The notes beneath the pieces were generated by a model, which worked only from the letters and a program-made list of their open reading frames with translations, did not search any database and had not been told where the DNA came from. The position numbers were made by a program, and so were the translations under genes. From the NCBI RefSeq assembly GCF_033304615.1, contig NZ_CP129118.1, forward strand, positions 3,034,001-3,098,000: a stretch of 64,000 bases of DNA. Reading direction: 5' to 3'. Within the stretch, counting starts at the first letter, position 1. Each line of letters begins with the position of its first letter. Positions 8,603 to 17,816 of the stretch are shown one piece after another. The stretch is from Sporosarcina oncorhynchi. Its GTDB lineage: Bacteria; Bacillota; Bacilli; Bacillales_A; Planococcaceae.

Positions 8603-9547
8603 TCACCCTTGTAATATATTTATCGTTTCATCCAAAAACGGTTTTCCGTCTCCCCGCTTGATTTTTTCAATGCCCGCTTCTATACGATCATATCGACATG
8701 CGCGGATAAGTGCGAATAAGTGAGGGACCGCTTCCTGTTCGCGATTAGACAAAGGCCTTTCTGCACTGTACGCCCTTATGTATGCTGTATAGCGCTCGTC
8801 GGGCGTTTCAGGTCCCTCATAGTCATAATGCCATGCCAAATAGATGGCGATTGCAATGCATTCATTGACAAGCACTTCATCGCCCGCGATATCGTAATCG
8901 AAGACCGCAGTCATTTTATGCTGTTGGAATAACATATTATAAGGTGCAAAATCACCTTGGACAGGTCCTAGGGGAAGCTTACCCCAAAATGTATGCAAAA
9001 TAGATCTTCTTGCTTCATATAATTCCTTGATGGCGATCATTTCTTTTACGTGCTGGTCATGTTCTTTGAGAGTACGCATCAAGTCCAAAAAACAAAGTTC
9101 ATTTTCATCATAATCTCCAAGTGCATCGGTTGCATTGCCACCGAACATGCCCCAGCTTGTTCCTGTCCCGAATCGCATAGCTGTATTTTCCGAAACGAGA
9201 TGTTGTTTCGCCAGCATGCGGCCGATTTCTTCGATATGCAGCATTCGTAAGCATTTAACTTCCTCACCCACACCTTTTTGTTCGAGAATGAAGTGCATCT
9301 GACCGTGCTTGACATAATATTTACCGTCAAGCGTCTGGACAGGTGTGATGAACGGCAAGTTCGCTTCCCTCATGAGATGCGTGAGGGTTATTGTTTTTTC
9401 AATATATACTAGCGATTGCTTTCCGCCCTTTACATAGTACTGTTTGCCGTCCACTGTCACTTCTGCGACGAGTCTATCTTGGTCACGCAAAACTTCAGTT
9501 GCAGTCGGTGGATTTGAAAAGTACTGTTGGAGGACTTCTTCAATCAT
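8603..9547 (-). CDS. Aminoglycoside-phosphotransferase-like (APH) kinase
   Basis: The 314-residue protein has the APH/choline-kinase fold. The catalytic loop is QGDFAPYNMLF, in place of the usual HGDLHxxN, keeping Asp and Asn. The metal-binding Asp follows in AVFDYDIAGDE. The leading His is replaced by Gln, which leaves the substrate uncertain (sugar, antibiotic or small alcohol). Of the in-frame starts GTG 9556, ATG 9553 and ATG 9547, the last has the best spacing from GGAAGG. It overlaps the DUF6054 gene upstream. Confidence 0.78.
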   Translation of the reverse strand: MIEEVLQQYFSNPPTATEVLRDQDRLVAEVTVDGKQYYVKGGKQSLVYIEKTITLTHLMREANLPFITPVQTLDGKYYVKHGQMHFILEQKGVGEEVKCLRMLHIEEIGRMLAKQHLVSENTAMRFGTGTSWGMFGGNATDALGDYDENELCFLDLMRTLKEHDQHVKEMIAIKELYEARRSILHTFWGKLPLGPVQGDFAPYNMLFQQHKMTAVFDYDIAGDEVLVNECIAIAIYLAWHYDYEGPETPDERYTAYIRAYSAERPLSNREQEAVPHLFALIRACRYDRIEAGIEKIKRGDGKPFLDETINILQG

Positions 9548-9896
9548 TTCCATCACCTTCCATAATATACTCTTTCAAAGCCCATTCCACACTATTGGCG
9601 AAATTGCTCCCCGCTCCCCAGTCAAAGCGGAAAAACACACCTTCCGAACTCCCCGCCGCCACGACATGGACACGTGTTACGCCGTCAAAATTGTCGATCG
9701 TCGACGTAACGGACGCCCGATTATTGGAGCGCATATAATATTTTTCCATGATTAACACATGCATTTCCCCCATAGTGGTATTCCTTACATAATGGTCGAC
9801 TAACGTGCCGCTGATACTGCCTTTGATGATTTCAGAGTGGATCCTGTCTGCCGCTTCTTTCGGAGACAGACTAACATTGAAGTTTTTAATAGACAT
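9540..9896 (-). CDS. DUF6054 family protein
   Basis: A 118-residue soluble protein starting MSIKNFNVSLSPKEAADRIH. I recognise it tentatively as DUF6054; no catalytic motif is visible. The sequence looks like a compact alpha/beta domain with strands around TSTIDNFDGVTRVHVVAAG and a C-terminal helix SVEWALKEYI. It is the first gene of a coupled run (DUF6054, APH-like, UDG-like, kinase, BmrA-like). Its upstream region is occupied by the 21-bp array at 9984-10361. Confidence 0.65.
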   Translation of the reverse strand: MSIKNFNVSLSPKEAADRIHSEIIKGSISGTLVDHYVRNTTMGEMHVLIMEKYYMRSNNRASVTSTIDNFDGVTRVHVVAAGSSEGVFFRFDWGAGSNFANSVEWALKEYIMEGDGND

Positions 9897-9983
9897 ACCG
9901 ACACCCCCTATTGATACTAGTATTACGATTGAAGGAGATTGAAAGTTTCAAGTACTTTTAAAGGATTCGTAGGTGGAATGGAA

Positions 9984-10361
9984 TTACAGGCGTGGCGTGG
10001 GGTTATACGGGCGCGACGGCAACGAATACGAGCGCGGGACCACCGTTTTCGGGCGCACCACTCGACTTTACGAGCACGGACTCACTATTTTCGGGCGCAC
10101 AACACGACTTTACGAGCGCGGACCAACGATTTACGGGCGCACAACATGACTTTACGAGCGCGGACCCACTGTTTACGGGCGCGCAACATGACTTTACGAG
10201 CGCAGACCCACTGTTTACGGGCGCGCAATATGACTTTACGAGCGCGGACTCACTATTTACGGGCGCGCAACATGACTTTACGAGCGCGGATTCACTGTTT
10301 ACGGGCGCACCACTCGACTTTACGAGCGCAGTCCCACGATTTACGAGCGCGCGGCGACTTA
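9984..10361 (+). repeat. 21-bp tandem array A (core TTACRGGCGC), about 18 units
   Basis: Eighteen consecutive units of 21 bp, with no indel until the last. Two unit types alternate, one with TTACGAGCGC and one with TTACGGGCGC, giving a 42-bp super-repeat. About 10 bp are conserved and the rest vary. The array sits between the niaP terminator and the DUF6054 start; both genes are on the minus strand. It keeps long open frames only because 21 is a multiple of three. The remaining intergenic sequence (9897-9983 and 10362-10381) shows nothing else. Confidence 0.9.
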
Positions 10362-10381
10362 CCTTACAAGCACACCCACAT

Positions 10382-10410
10382 AAAAAAGGACTGCAGCGTA
10401 AGCAGTCCTT
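10382..10410 (-). terminator. niaP terminator
   Basis: On the minus strand AGGACTGC pairs with GCAGTCCT and a six-T run follows. Confidence 0.85.
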
Positions 10411-10416
10411 TCTGTT

Positions 10417-11622
10417 TCATTCCAATTCCATCTGTTTCGTTTCCGTGCCGAGCACGATGACTGCGAGGACGCCAATAATGATGGCCCCGCAGAAGATACC
10501 GAAGACCACTTCGAATCCATGTCCAGCGGCAAGCAGTGAGCCGACGAGCAACGGACCGAAAATCCCGCCGATTCTTCCAACAGCTGCCGCCATACCGGAA
10601 CCTGTCGCTCTGACAGAAGTCGGGTATTGTTCTGGTGAGTATGCGTAAAGTGCACCCCATGCGCCTAAGTTAAAGAAGGACAAAAATGCACCAGAAATAA
10701 GCAACATAGTTAACGTATCCGAGTTGCCAAAAGCAAGTGCGCTCGCCGCGGTTCCTATCAGATAAGTTGAAAGGACAAACTTTCTGCCCGTTCTTTCAAT
10801 TAGCCAAGCAGCTGTAAAATAGCCCGGCAATTGAGCCAATGTCATAATGAGAACATATTTAAAGCTATGAATCATATCGAATCCTTTTATTACCATGACG
10901 CTTGGCAACCAAAGGAACATGCCGTAATAGGAGAAGACGACTGTGAACCAGACGATCCAAAGCATCGTTGTCCTGCGCGCGTATGGTTTTGACCAAATGA
11001 GTTTCATTTTCGCACCAAATGATTGTTTTGGCTTCCCTTCCAATTCGAACTTCGGTGAATCGGGAAGGTTTCTTCGTAAGTAAATCGCGTAAAATGCAGG
11101 TAATGCGGTTATGATTAGTGCGATTCTCCAGCCAAATTCCGGGATGACGAAATAAGCAATTAATGCGGCGATTAGCCAGCCGGCAGCCCAAAAGCTTTCG
11201 AGCAATACAACGACGCGTCCTCGCTCTTTCGCGGACACACTTTCAGATACGAGAGTCGAAGCAACAGGCAATTCTCCTCCGAGCCCAGCGCCAACGAAAA
11301 AGCGCAGGATGAGGAAAAAGGTCAACGTAGTTGAGAAAGCCGAAAGACCGCTTGCAAGCGAAAACAAGACAAGGGTCAGCATGAAAACATTCTTTCTTCC
11401 GATTCGATCTGCCAAAAGTCCAAAGCCGAATGCACCGACCGCCATACCAATTGAATTGACGCTGCCAATCCATCCCATTTGCGTAGGATTGAGATGCCAT
11501 TCAACAGAGATGGCTGCGATGACGAATGACAGGATTCCGACGTCCATCGCATCGAACATCCAGCCTGTGCCCGAGATTGCGAGTAGTTTATTGCGTGAAA
11601 TTGCAGGTTGTTGTTTGTTCAC
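10417..11622 (-). CDS. niaP: Niacin permease, MFS transporter (YceI-like)
   Basis: A 401-residue major-facilitator protein with about 12 spans. GWMFDAMDVGILSF, the loop 2-3 motif LADRIGRKNVF, GAGLGGELPVASTLVSE and the C-terminal GSGMAAAVGRIGGIFGP closely match B. subtilis NiaP (YceI), which imports nicotinic acid. The GTG at 11622, preceded by GAAGGG, gives the family's usual length; an earlier in-frame start at 11664 would lie inside the operator. Its promoter carries a palindrome placed for repression by NiaR. Confidence 0.88.
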   Translation of the reverse strand: MNKQQPAISRNKLLAISGTGWMFDAMDVGILSFVIAAISVEWHLNPTQMGWIGSVNSIGMAVGAFGFGLLADRIGRKNVFMLTLVLFSLASGLSAFSTTLTFFLILRFFVGAGLGGELPVASTLVSESVSAKERGRVVVLLESFWAAGWLIAALIAYFVIPEFGWRIALIITALPAFYAIYLRRNLPDSPKFELEGKPKQSFGAKMKLIWSKPYARRTTMLWIVWFTVVFSYYGMFLWLPSVMVIKGFDMIHSFKYVLIMTLAQLPGYFTAAWLIERTGRKFVLSTYLIGTAASALAFGNSDTLTMLLISGAFLSFFNLGAWGALYAYSPEQYPTSVRATGSGMAAAVGRIGGIFGPLLVGSLLAAGHGFEVVFGIFCGAIIIGVLAVIVLGTETKQMELE

Positions 11623-11652
11623 AATTCGTCTGCCCTTCGTTATAGAATGATA

Positions 11653-11698
11653 GTGTCTTGACACCTGTCATTATACTTCTCCCGATCCATTTGGACAA
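11653..11698 (-). promoter_or_regulatory. niaP promoter with probable NiaR operator at the start site
   Basis: On the minus strand -35 TTGTCC (11698-11693), a 17-bp spacer and -10 TATAAT (11675-11670). Then comes the inverted repeat GTGTC-TT-GACAC (11664-11653), which covers the predicted +1. That placement suits a repressor. The NiaR assignment rests on the niacin-transporter context and remembered similarity to NiaR sites. Confidence 0.7.
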
Positions 11699-11705
11699 CC
11701 TTTAT

Positions 11706-13652
11706 TTAATCAATCCTCAAATTCCCATCGACTATCCTTGCATGAACGCCTAATTTATCCGCGTCAAAATGATAAATCGATTCTCCCACCCAAATTTCCG
11801 TACCACTTCTTGCCAGTCCGATGGTGATGACGCCGTCCATTGCTGTTTTAATAATAGTTTTCACACTGTTCACAGAGCCCGTTTCCTGAATAGACACTTT
11901 TTCCAGCCCCGTAATTTCACCGCCTCTGCAACTTCCTTCCACAGACACTTTTCCCCTCGTGTCGACAAAGCAATTGGACAAACCTTTCTTCGTCACTTCG
12001 ATCGTACCACTGCACGATAAAACACTATTAATGGCGTAAGGCAATTTCAATACGGGTGGATCATTTTGTCCGGCTTCACTCTGTTCAATTAATGCACGCG
12101 CATCTGCCAGCAACTTCGAGAAGTCATGTGCATTTTTAACAACAGTTAGAGCCGTGTCCGTGAATACGCTATTCAACTGATCGCTAATAAGCGTCCACTC
12201 CTGAGAAAGCTGAGCAGAATGTTTATTCACTTTTTGGATGAAATCATTTTTAACCTGTTGAAAATCCAAATACTTCTCCTTCAAAATAATCAGCACAAGT
12301 TCTTTCAATTCGGCTGCATCTACTTCTTCGGGATTAACTCCGCGGATATGAATAATTTGCAAAATCGTTGTTTGCATCTTATCCAAATAAGATAGCAGTT
12401 CACTCAGTTGACCCGCCAATACATCTTCTAGCACTTCCTGCATCCCGACAGTGACCGTCGATGAGAAAATGTTGCCTTCGATGATAGCTGATTTACCCGA
12501 TTCGACGACTGCCTTTCTGACAGATCCCCCGACATTAAGTCTTCCTGTCACACCGACGTACATGGAGTTTTCTATTCCACCTTTGATTCGGACGTCTCCT
12601 TTGAAACGTATATTCCCACTATGCAAATCGACGTCCCCGTCATGGATGAATTCACTGTTCAAATCAACTGTTATTATCGATCCGTGCTTCTCAATAATAG
12701 CCCGGCCGCTTGAAAGGGCATAAATTTCATTACCACGCATCTCTACTTGGTCTCCCAGCTTGAATTCCAGACTACGAACCAATTTAGTCCGTACGGGTCT
12801 ACCGAACAGATCCATACCATCTACCCCTTGAACAGGCGGTAAATACGTGGCAATAAGCTCATTTTCATTTACAGATTCTATAGGATTCATTTCCCTGAAG
12901 TCCACTCTTCCTTGGTCATCCAAACTAAAATTTTTCCCTCTTGCATGCAAATACAGATCGCCATTAAATCCTTCAATCGGCCATTGTCCTTTCGCGATAA
13001 TCGCTTCAAAAGGTACGACGGCGTTCAAAGCATCCTCAATAACCGAGAAATCGATTCGTTCCGTTATACCGAGCTCAGCCAATTCCTGAACGATGTCTTC
13101 GACTGTCAACGGCATATAAGGTTCTACAAGCTCATCCGCCTCGATATAAAGAGCATCCTGAAATCCGGTATCCCGAATGATTCTTGTGATTCTTTTTCCT
13201 GGTTCGATTGACAACATCGCTAGGATGTCCTGTTCAATCAACCGAATGGATAGTTGCGGAGGAATGATTTCATCTGCTACACGGATCTCTATTTCATCTT
13301 CGTGCGAGACATGCATTTTACCGATCGCTTCTCTGCCATTGATGAACACTTTCACATTGCTACCGGGTTCGATAATTGGAAATGCATCTGTCGATTGGAT
13401 GACTTCTACACGTTTACCGATCACTCTAGCACCATTCGCCCCTATATCTACTGGACTTGTCAGCTCAGGCACAAGTACTTTAAGCATCGTGACATTCACT
13501 TCTGCCAGCCTCTTTTTAAGACCGTACATGCTTTTTCCATTCTGTTCTATTACTTCTACCCGGACTTGTTCGAGCGTTGCATCCAATTCCGCAAGCGCCT
13601 GCTCAATCGCTAATTCCACAGTCGGTGCCTTCACTGTCACAGACTTCCCCAT
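11706..13652 (-). CDS. FapA family (DUF342) protein with N-terminal Jag-like domain
   Basis: A 648-residue cytosolic protein. Residues about 1-55 (KSVTVKAPTVELAIEQALAE) resemble the Jag-N domain. The long middle and C-terminal part is DUF342/FapA, with a glycine-rich repeating beta-helix region (for example SGNIRFKGDVRIKGGIE) and a coiled-coil-like stretch near residues 420-510. Family members are described as polymer-forming or linked to flagellar/polar assembly, but no motility gene is nearby. The start at 13652 follows GAGGTGAG. Confidence 0.8.
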   Translation of the reverse strand: MGKSVTVKAPTVELAIEQALAELDATLEQVRVEVIEQNGKSMYGLKKRLAEVNVTMLKVLVPELTSPVDIGANGARVIGKRVEVIQSTDAFPIIEPGSNVKVFINGREAIGKMHVSHEDEIEIRVADEIIPPQLSIRLIEQDILAMLSIEPGKRITRIIRDTGFQDALYIEADELVEPYMPLTVEDIVQELAELGITERIDFSVIEDALNAVVPFEAIIAKGQWPIEGFNGDLYLHARGKNFSLDDQGRVDFREMNPIESVNENELIATYLPPVQGVDGMDLFGRPVRTKLVRSLEFKLGDQVEMRGNEIYALSSGRAIIEKHGSIITVDLNSEFIHDGDVDLHSGNIRFKGDVRIKGGIENSMYVGVTGRLNVGGSVRKAVVESGKSAIIEGNIFSSTVTVGMQEVLEDVLAGQLSELLSYLDKMQTTILQIIHIRGVNPEEVDAAELKELVLIILKEKYLDFQQVKNDFIQKVNKHSAQLSQEWTLISDQLNSVFTDTALTVVKNAHDFSKLLADARALIEQSEAGQNDPPVLKLPYAINSVLSCSGTIEVTKKGLSNCFVDTRGKVSVEGSCRGGEITGLEKVSIQETGSVNSVKTIIKTAMDGVITIGLARSGTEIWVGESIYHFDADKLGVHARIVDGNLRID

Positions 13653-13731
13653 TCCACTCACCTCGAACGATTGTTTTATGCATATCGTATCATATTCAAT
13701 GCGCGTTCTTGCCAAGTATGCACATAAAATC

Positions 13732-13772
13732 CCAAAAAATAAGAGCCTGCCCACCAGAAAGTGGACAAGCTC
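13732..13772 (-). terminator. Terminator of the yclNOPQ operon
   Basis: On the minus strand GAGCTTGTCCAC pairs with GTGGGCAGGCTC (one mismatch region) and is followed by TTATTTTTT. It lies right after the yclQ stop. Confidence 0.8.
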
Positions 13773-13785
13773 GTTTTATCGTTCT

Positions 13786-14760
13786 TTATAGTCCTGCTTC
13801 AACTTCTTTAATCATTTCTTTCATAGACAGCAATCCGCCACCTGACAAGTACCAATATTCACCGTTCAAGTAGACGATTTTGTTATTCTTAAAGGCTTCC
13901 GTCTTTTTCACAAGGTCGTTTTCGATAGCGCCTTGTGCACTAGCACCGTTACCGATTGCAGCATCACGGTCGATAACGAACAAAACATCTGGATTTTTTT
14001 CAAGGATGTATTCAAATGAAATATTCTGCCCGTGAGTTGAGACTTCGATCTTTTCATCCGCAGGTGTAAATCCTAACACATCATGCACTAAACCGAAACG
14101 TGAGTTTGGACCGTATGCACTAACTTTTCCTTCAGTGGCAAGAACAACAAGTGCTTTTGATTTGGATTCAACAGCCTTCTCTTTAATCTCTGCAATCTTC
14201 GCATCGATATCTTCAAGTTCTGCTTTCACTTTGTCTTCTTTACCGAAAATTTCACCCATCAATTCAGCGTTATGTTTGAATGAATCGATATAATGCGCAG
14301 TATCCAACCCTACATAAATAGTTGGAGCGATTTTAGCAAACTCTTCATAAAGATCTGACTGACGTCCTGAGATGAAAATAACATCTGGCTTCATGGCATG
14401 CAAGGCTTCAAAATCTGGCTCTTTCAAGCTGCCGAGATTTACATATTTATCGTCATCATATTTCGAAAGATAACCCGGAACTGTATTTCTCGGTAATCCC
14501 GCAATTTCCACACCAAGATCATCCAATGTATCAAGTGTACCGAAATCGAAAACAACGACTTTTTCAGGATTTTTCGCCACTTCTACTGGCTTATCGCTTA
14601 GTTCGTGCTTAACTGAAATTGTTTCTGCACTTTCGCTTGATTCAGGTGTGGATGACGAATTTGAGCTTTCGTCTTTCGTCTTGTCACTATCTTTCGCTCC
14701 GCATGCCGCCAATACGATCAGTAGAGCAGCCATTACTAACATCATAGAAATTTTCTTCAT
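13786..14760 (-). CDS. yclQ: Petrobactin-type siderophore-binding lipoprotein
   Basis: A 324-residue substrate-binding protein of the FecB/PeriBP fold. A lipoprotein signal peptide ends in LIVLAACG, followed by a Ser/Glu-rich linker and two lobes joined by a long helix. VVVFDFGTLDTLDDLG and KPDVIFISGRQ are typical of the YclQ/FpuA group that binds petrobactin and catecholate precursors. It is the last gene of yclNOPQ, as in B. subtilis. The start at 14760 is preferred, because the ATG at 14769 overlaps the ribosome site. Confidence 0.9.
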   Translation of the reverse strand: MKKISMMLVMAALLIVLAACGAKDSDKTKDESSNSSSTPESSESAETISVKHELSDKPVEVAKNPEKVVVFDFGTLDTLDDLGVEIAGLPRNTVPGYLSKYDDDKYVNLGSLKEPDFEALHAMKPDVIFISGRQSDLYEEFAKIAPTIYVGLDTAHYIDSFKHNAELMGEIFGKEDKVKAELEDIDAKIAEIKEKAVESKSKALVVLATEGKVSAYGPNSRFGLVHDVLGFTPADEKIEVSTHGQNISFEYILEKNPDVLFVIDRDAAIGNGASAQGAIENDLVKKTEAFKNNKIVYLNGEYWYLSGGGLLSMKEMIKEVEAGL

Positions 14761-14809
14761 CAGAACCATCCTTTTAGTTTAGGTTTTGTTTTCGAGTAGT
14801 AGTCTTTCG

Positions 14810-15571
14810 TCAAGAATTAAAATAGACACATATACGGCAATCATTCATTTGTTTAATAGGGATTTCCATGTCATAAATGTCTCGTAACGCATCGGAGTTG
14901 ATAATATCATTTGTCGGACCGTCTTTGACGACACGCCCTTCTTTCAAAGCGACAATGCGGTCGGAATAAACAGAAGCAAAGTTGATGTCGTGAAGGACGA
15001 TGACGACAGTCTTTCCGAGATCATCGACTAGCCTTCGCAAAATCTTCATGATTTGCACAGAGTGTTTCATATCCAAGTTGTTTAACGGTTCATCCAATAA
15101 GATATAATCGGTATCCTGCGCGATAACCATTGCAATGAACGCACGTTGACGCTGACCACCAGACAACTCATCCATATACTCATGTTGCATATCGGTCAAG
15201 CCCATGTATTCCATCGACTGCTCAATAACGCGGATATCTTCCGCATTGAGTTTCCCACGGGAATAAGGGAAACGACCGAATGAGACAAGTTCACGAATTG
15301 ACAATCTAACATTCATGAAATTGGATTGCTTCAAGATTGAAACACGCTTTGAAAACTCATTCGACTTCATCTTTTTGACTTGATCATTATCTACAAGTAC
15401 TTCCCCTGTATCAGCGTCAATTAGACGGCTGACCATAGAAAGCAAGGTCGATTTCCCAGCTCCATTCGGACCGATGAAAGAAGTGATTTTACCTCGATGG
15501 ATATCGACGTTCACTTTTTCAACGACCATTTTCTTACCATAGAACTTTGATAATTCTCTGACCTGGATCAT
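14810..15571 (-). CDS. yclP: Siderophore ABC transporter ATPase
   Basis: A 253-residue iron-chelate ABC ATPase. Walker A is GPNGAGKST, the signature LSGGQRQRAF, Walker B YILLDEPLNNLD, and the H-loop HDINFASVY. It matches YclP in length and gene position. It overlaps the permease yclO by 4 nt, which implies translational coupling. It powers uptake of the chelate bound by the yclQ product, through the YclN/YclO membrane pair, on the inner face of the membrane. Confidence 0.92.
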   Translation of the reverse strand: MIQVRELSKFYGKKMVVEKVNVDIHRGKITSFIGPNGAGKSTLLSMVSRLIDADTGEVLVDNDQVKKMKSNEFSKRVSILKQSNFMNVRLSIRELVSFGRFPYSRGKLNAEDIRVIEQSMEYMGLTDMQHEYMDELSGGQRQRAFIAMVIAQDTDYILLDEPLNNLDMKHSVQIMKILRRLVDDLGKTVVIVLHDINFASVYSDRIVALKEGRVVKDGPTNDIINSDALRDIYDMEIPIKQMNDCRICVYFNS

Positions 15572-16518
15572 GTGGATCGACTCTCCTTTAATAGTAGATA
15601 GATGAAATATACGCCGCCGATGAAGTTGATGATGACACTTAAAGTCGTTGAGAATGTGAAGATTCGTTCAACGACCCATTGCCCGCCGACAAGAGCGATA
15701 ATACTCATAACCGATGCGCCGGCAATCAGTATAGTATGCTTATACGTTTTAAAGAATTGATACGATAAGTTGGCGACAATCAAACCGAAAAATGTAATTG
15801 GTCCGACTAAAGCAGTTGACACGGATATAAGTACTGCCGAAATGACAAGCATCATTTTGACAACGCGGTCATAAGAGACCCCTAAGTTAATGGCCGTATC
15901 CCTGCCAAGTGAAAGGACATCCAAGTCGTTGAATGATTTCCATCCGACGATAAATGTCAAAATCACAATACCGAGCGCCCACCAGACAAGTTCACCGCTT
16001 ACGTTGTTAAAGCTCGCAAACATTTTGTCCTGCACACGCATGAATTCATTCGGATCGATAAGCACTTGCAGGAACGTCGAGATACTTTGGAAAAACGTCC
16101 CGACAATTATTCCGACAAGCAGAAGGAAATAGATTGGCCTGCTGCCTCTTCGGAAAAGGAATCGGTACAGAATAAGCGCAAAAACAATCATCGTTGAAAC
16201 GGATAAAATGAAATTCACATGTCTGTTGACAATCGTAAAGTGGCCTGAACCAAGGAAAAAGATGACGACCGTCTGCAACAATAAATACAGTGAGTCTAGA
16301 CCCATTATACTTGGCGTTAGAATACGATTATGCGTAATTGTCTGGAATATAACCGTCGAATACGCAATCGCAACACCTGTAAGAACCATCGCAACGACTT
16401 TAATCGCTCGTCGAGGTAGGGCATAATCGAAACTTCCATTTAAATCATGGAATAGATACAAGCCGCAAAAAACAAGTGCAATGACCGACAATATAATCAT
16501 TTTAGTTGAATTACGCAT
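15568..16518 (-). CDS. yclO: Siderophore ABC transporter permease
   Basis: A 316-residue FecCD-family permease with about nine or ten spans. TGVAIAYSTVIFQTITHNRILTPSIMGLDSLY is split here as TGVAIAYSTVIFQ and ILTPSIMGLDSLY, the classic first-loop region. GPITFFGLIVANLSYQ forms the ATPase-contact region. It is the second membrane subunit of the YclNOPQ system and overlaps yclN by 8 nt and yclP by 4 nt. Confidence 0.9.
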   Translation of the reverse strand: MRNSTKMIILSVIALVFCGLYLFHDLNGSFDYALPRRAIKVVAMVLTGVAIAYSTVIFQTITHNRILTPSIMGLDSLYLLLQTVVIFFLGSGHFTIVNRHVNFILSVSTMIVFALILYRFLFRRGSRPIYFLLLVGIIVGTFFQSISTFLQVLIDPNEFMRVQDKMFASFNNVSGELVWWALGIVILTFIVGWKSFNDLDVLSLGRDTAINLGVSYDRVVKMMLVISAVLISVSTALVGPITFFGLIVANLSYQFFKTYKHTILIAGASVMSIIALVGGQWVVERIFTFSTTLSVIINFIGGVYFIYLLLKESRST

Positions 16519-17461
16519 ATGCCTTCCTCCTAAACAGCAAGTAGAGGAATACGCCGCTTCCGATGACCCCGACCATTAGGCTGATGGAGATTTCATATGG
16601 AAAGATGAGCACCCTGCCGAGAATGTCGCAAACTAGCAGGAAGTTTGCACCTAGCAAAGCGGTGTGCGGCAATGTTTTCTTTAAGTTATCCCCGTGAAAG
16701 ATGGAGACGATATTCGGAATGATCAATCCGAGAAACGGAATCATTCCGACAGTCAAAATGACAGTCGTCGTTACAAGTGCCACCAATATTAAACCAATAT
16801 TGACGATGCGCTTGTATGCTAGTCCTAAGTTTTTCGAGAAATCTTCCCCCATACCTGCAACAGTGAAACGATTCGCATACAGATAGGTAATGATAAGCAC
16901 CGGAATGCTTATGTATAAAAGCTCATAGCGCCCTTTCATAATCATCGAGAAGTCCCCTTGTAACCAAGCAGACATATTCTGGATGACGTTCGATTTATAA
17001 GCGAAGAACGTCGTGATTGAAGAAAGGATGTTACCGAACATCAGACCAACAAGAGGGATGAATATAGCATCCTTAAACTTGATGCGGTCCAAAATTTGCA
17101 TGAATAGCAATGTACCGCCAAGCGCAAATATAAATGCGACAACCATTTTCTCGATAGTCGAGGCGTTGGTGAACAACAACATCGATACGAGTATGCCTAG
17201 TCGCGTAGCGTCAAGCGTACCTGCAGTCGTCGGTGAAACAAACTTGTTCCTGCTCAGCTGTTGCATAATCAATCCCGCGATACTCATTCCCGCGCCTGCG
17301 AGAAGAATGGCCACAAGTCTTGGCACCCGGCTGATTAGGAATATTTCGGTATGATCCGATTTAAAATCCAATAGATCCATCGGTTTAATGGAACTAACTC
17401 CTACAAAAAGTGATAGCAAAGATAATAAGATTAAGGCAATAAACAAATAACGTTTCTTCAT
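16511..17461 (-). CDS. yclN: Siderophore ABC transporter permease
   Basis: A 316-residue FecCD permease, first gene of the operon. Recognisable parts are AGAGMSIAGLIMQQLSRNKF, TPSTAG-like SPTTAGTLDATRLG and the cytoplasmic coupling region MIPFLGLIIPNIVSIFHG. The ATG at 17461 (GGAG 11 nt upstream) gives the normal hydrophobic start MKKRYLFIALILL; the longer frame from 17509 would run into the Fur box. It pairs with YclO to form the channel. Confidence 0.9.
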   Translation of the reverse strand: MKKRYLFIALILLSLLSLFVGVSSIKPMDLLDFKSDHTEIFLISRVPRLVAILLAGAGMSIAGLIMQQLSRNKFVSPTTAGTLDATRLGILVSMLLFTNASTIEKMVVAFIFALGGTLLFMQILDRIKFKDAIFIPLVGLMFGNILSSITTFFAYKSNVIQNMSAWLQGDFSMIMKGRYELLYISIPVLIITYLYANRFTVAGMGEDFSKNLGLAYKRIVNIGLILVALVTTTVILTVGMIPFLGLIIPNIVSIFHGDNLKKTLPHTALLGANFLLVCDILGRVLIFPYEISISLMVGVIGSGVFLYLLFRRKAYA

Positions 17462-17512
17462 GAAGAAATAACTCCGATATCGAGTATTTGCGTCTAATTG
17501 AGAATGCACTAG

Positions 17513-17594
17513 TGAAAACCATTATCAATTAGCTGCAAATCCAATTATAGCAGTTACGTATCTTGTGTCAACTGTTAATTGAAAATGATTATCA
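17513..17594 (-). promoter_or_regulatory. yclNOPQ promoter flanked by two Fur boxes
   Basis: A consensus promoter reads on the minus strand: -35 TTGACA (17571-17566), 16 bp, -10 TATAAT (17549-17544). Fur-like 7-1-7 sites lie upstream of the -35 (17580-17594, TGAAAATGATTATCA, one mismatch) and near the transcript start (17513-17527, TGAAAACCATTATCA). This suits iron-dependent repression. A further hairpin, AACACTT/AAGTGTTT, follows at 17605-17628. Confidence 0.88.
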
Positions 17595-17740
17595 ATTACT
17601 ATGAAAACACTTATAAATCAAGTGTTTAAGAGGTAATAAAGTTCCACCTCATGCACAATATGGACGTTTTCACCAGTCCGTTGAATGAATCCGCAGAATT
17701 TAATTAAAGACATGAAGTAGTGAGAATGAAAAAAAGCAAG

Positions 17741-17777
17741 AAAGAAAACGGATGCCAATTCATGCCGGCATCCGTTT
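17741..17777 (-). terminator. Terminator of the Met-rich lipoprotein gene
   Basis: On the minus strand an 11-bp stem, AAACGGATGCC with GGCATCCGTTT, is followed by a T-rich tract. Confidence 0.85.
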
Positions 17778-17816
17778 CCCTACTCACTTGTTAGCAATGG
17801 GTTTTCTAGAAGAAGA

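Noticed and set aside
9939..10460. Arg/His-rich open frame (repeated FRAHNTTLRAR-like units) over array A
   Set aside because: Two overlapping long frames occur over the same repeats and run into the niaP terminator; this is a by-product of the period.
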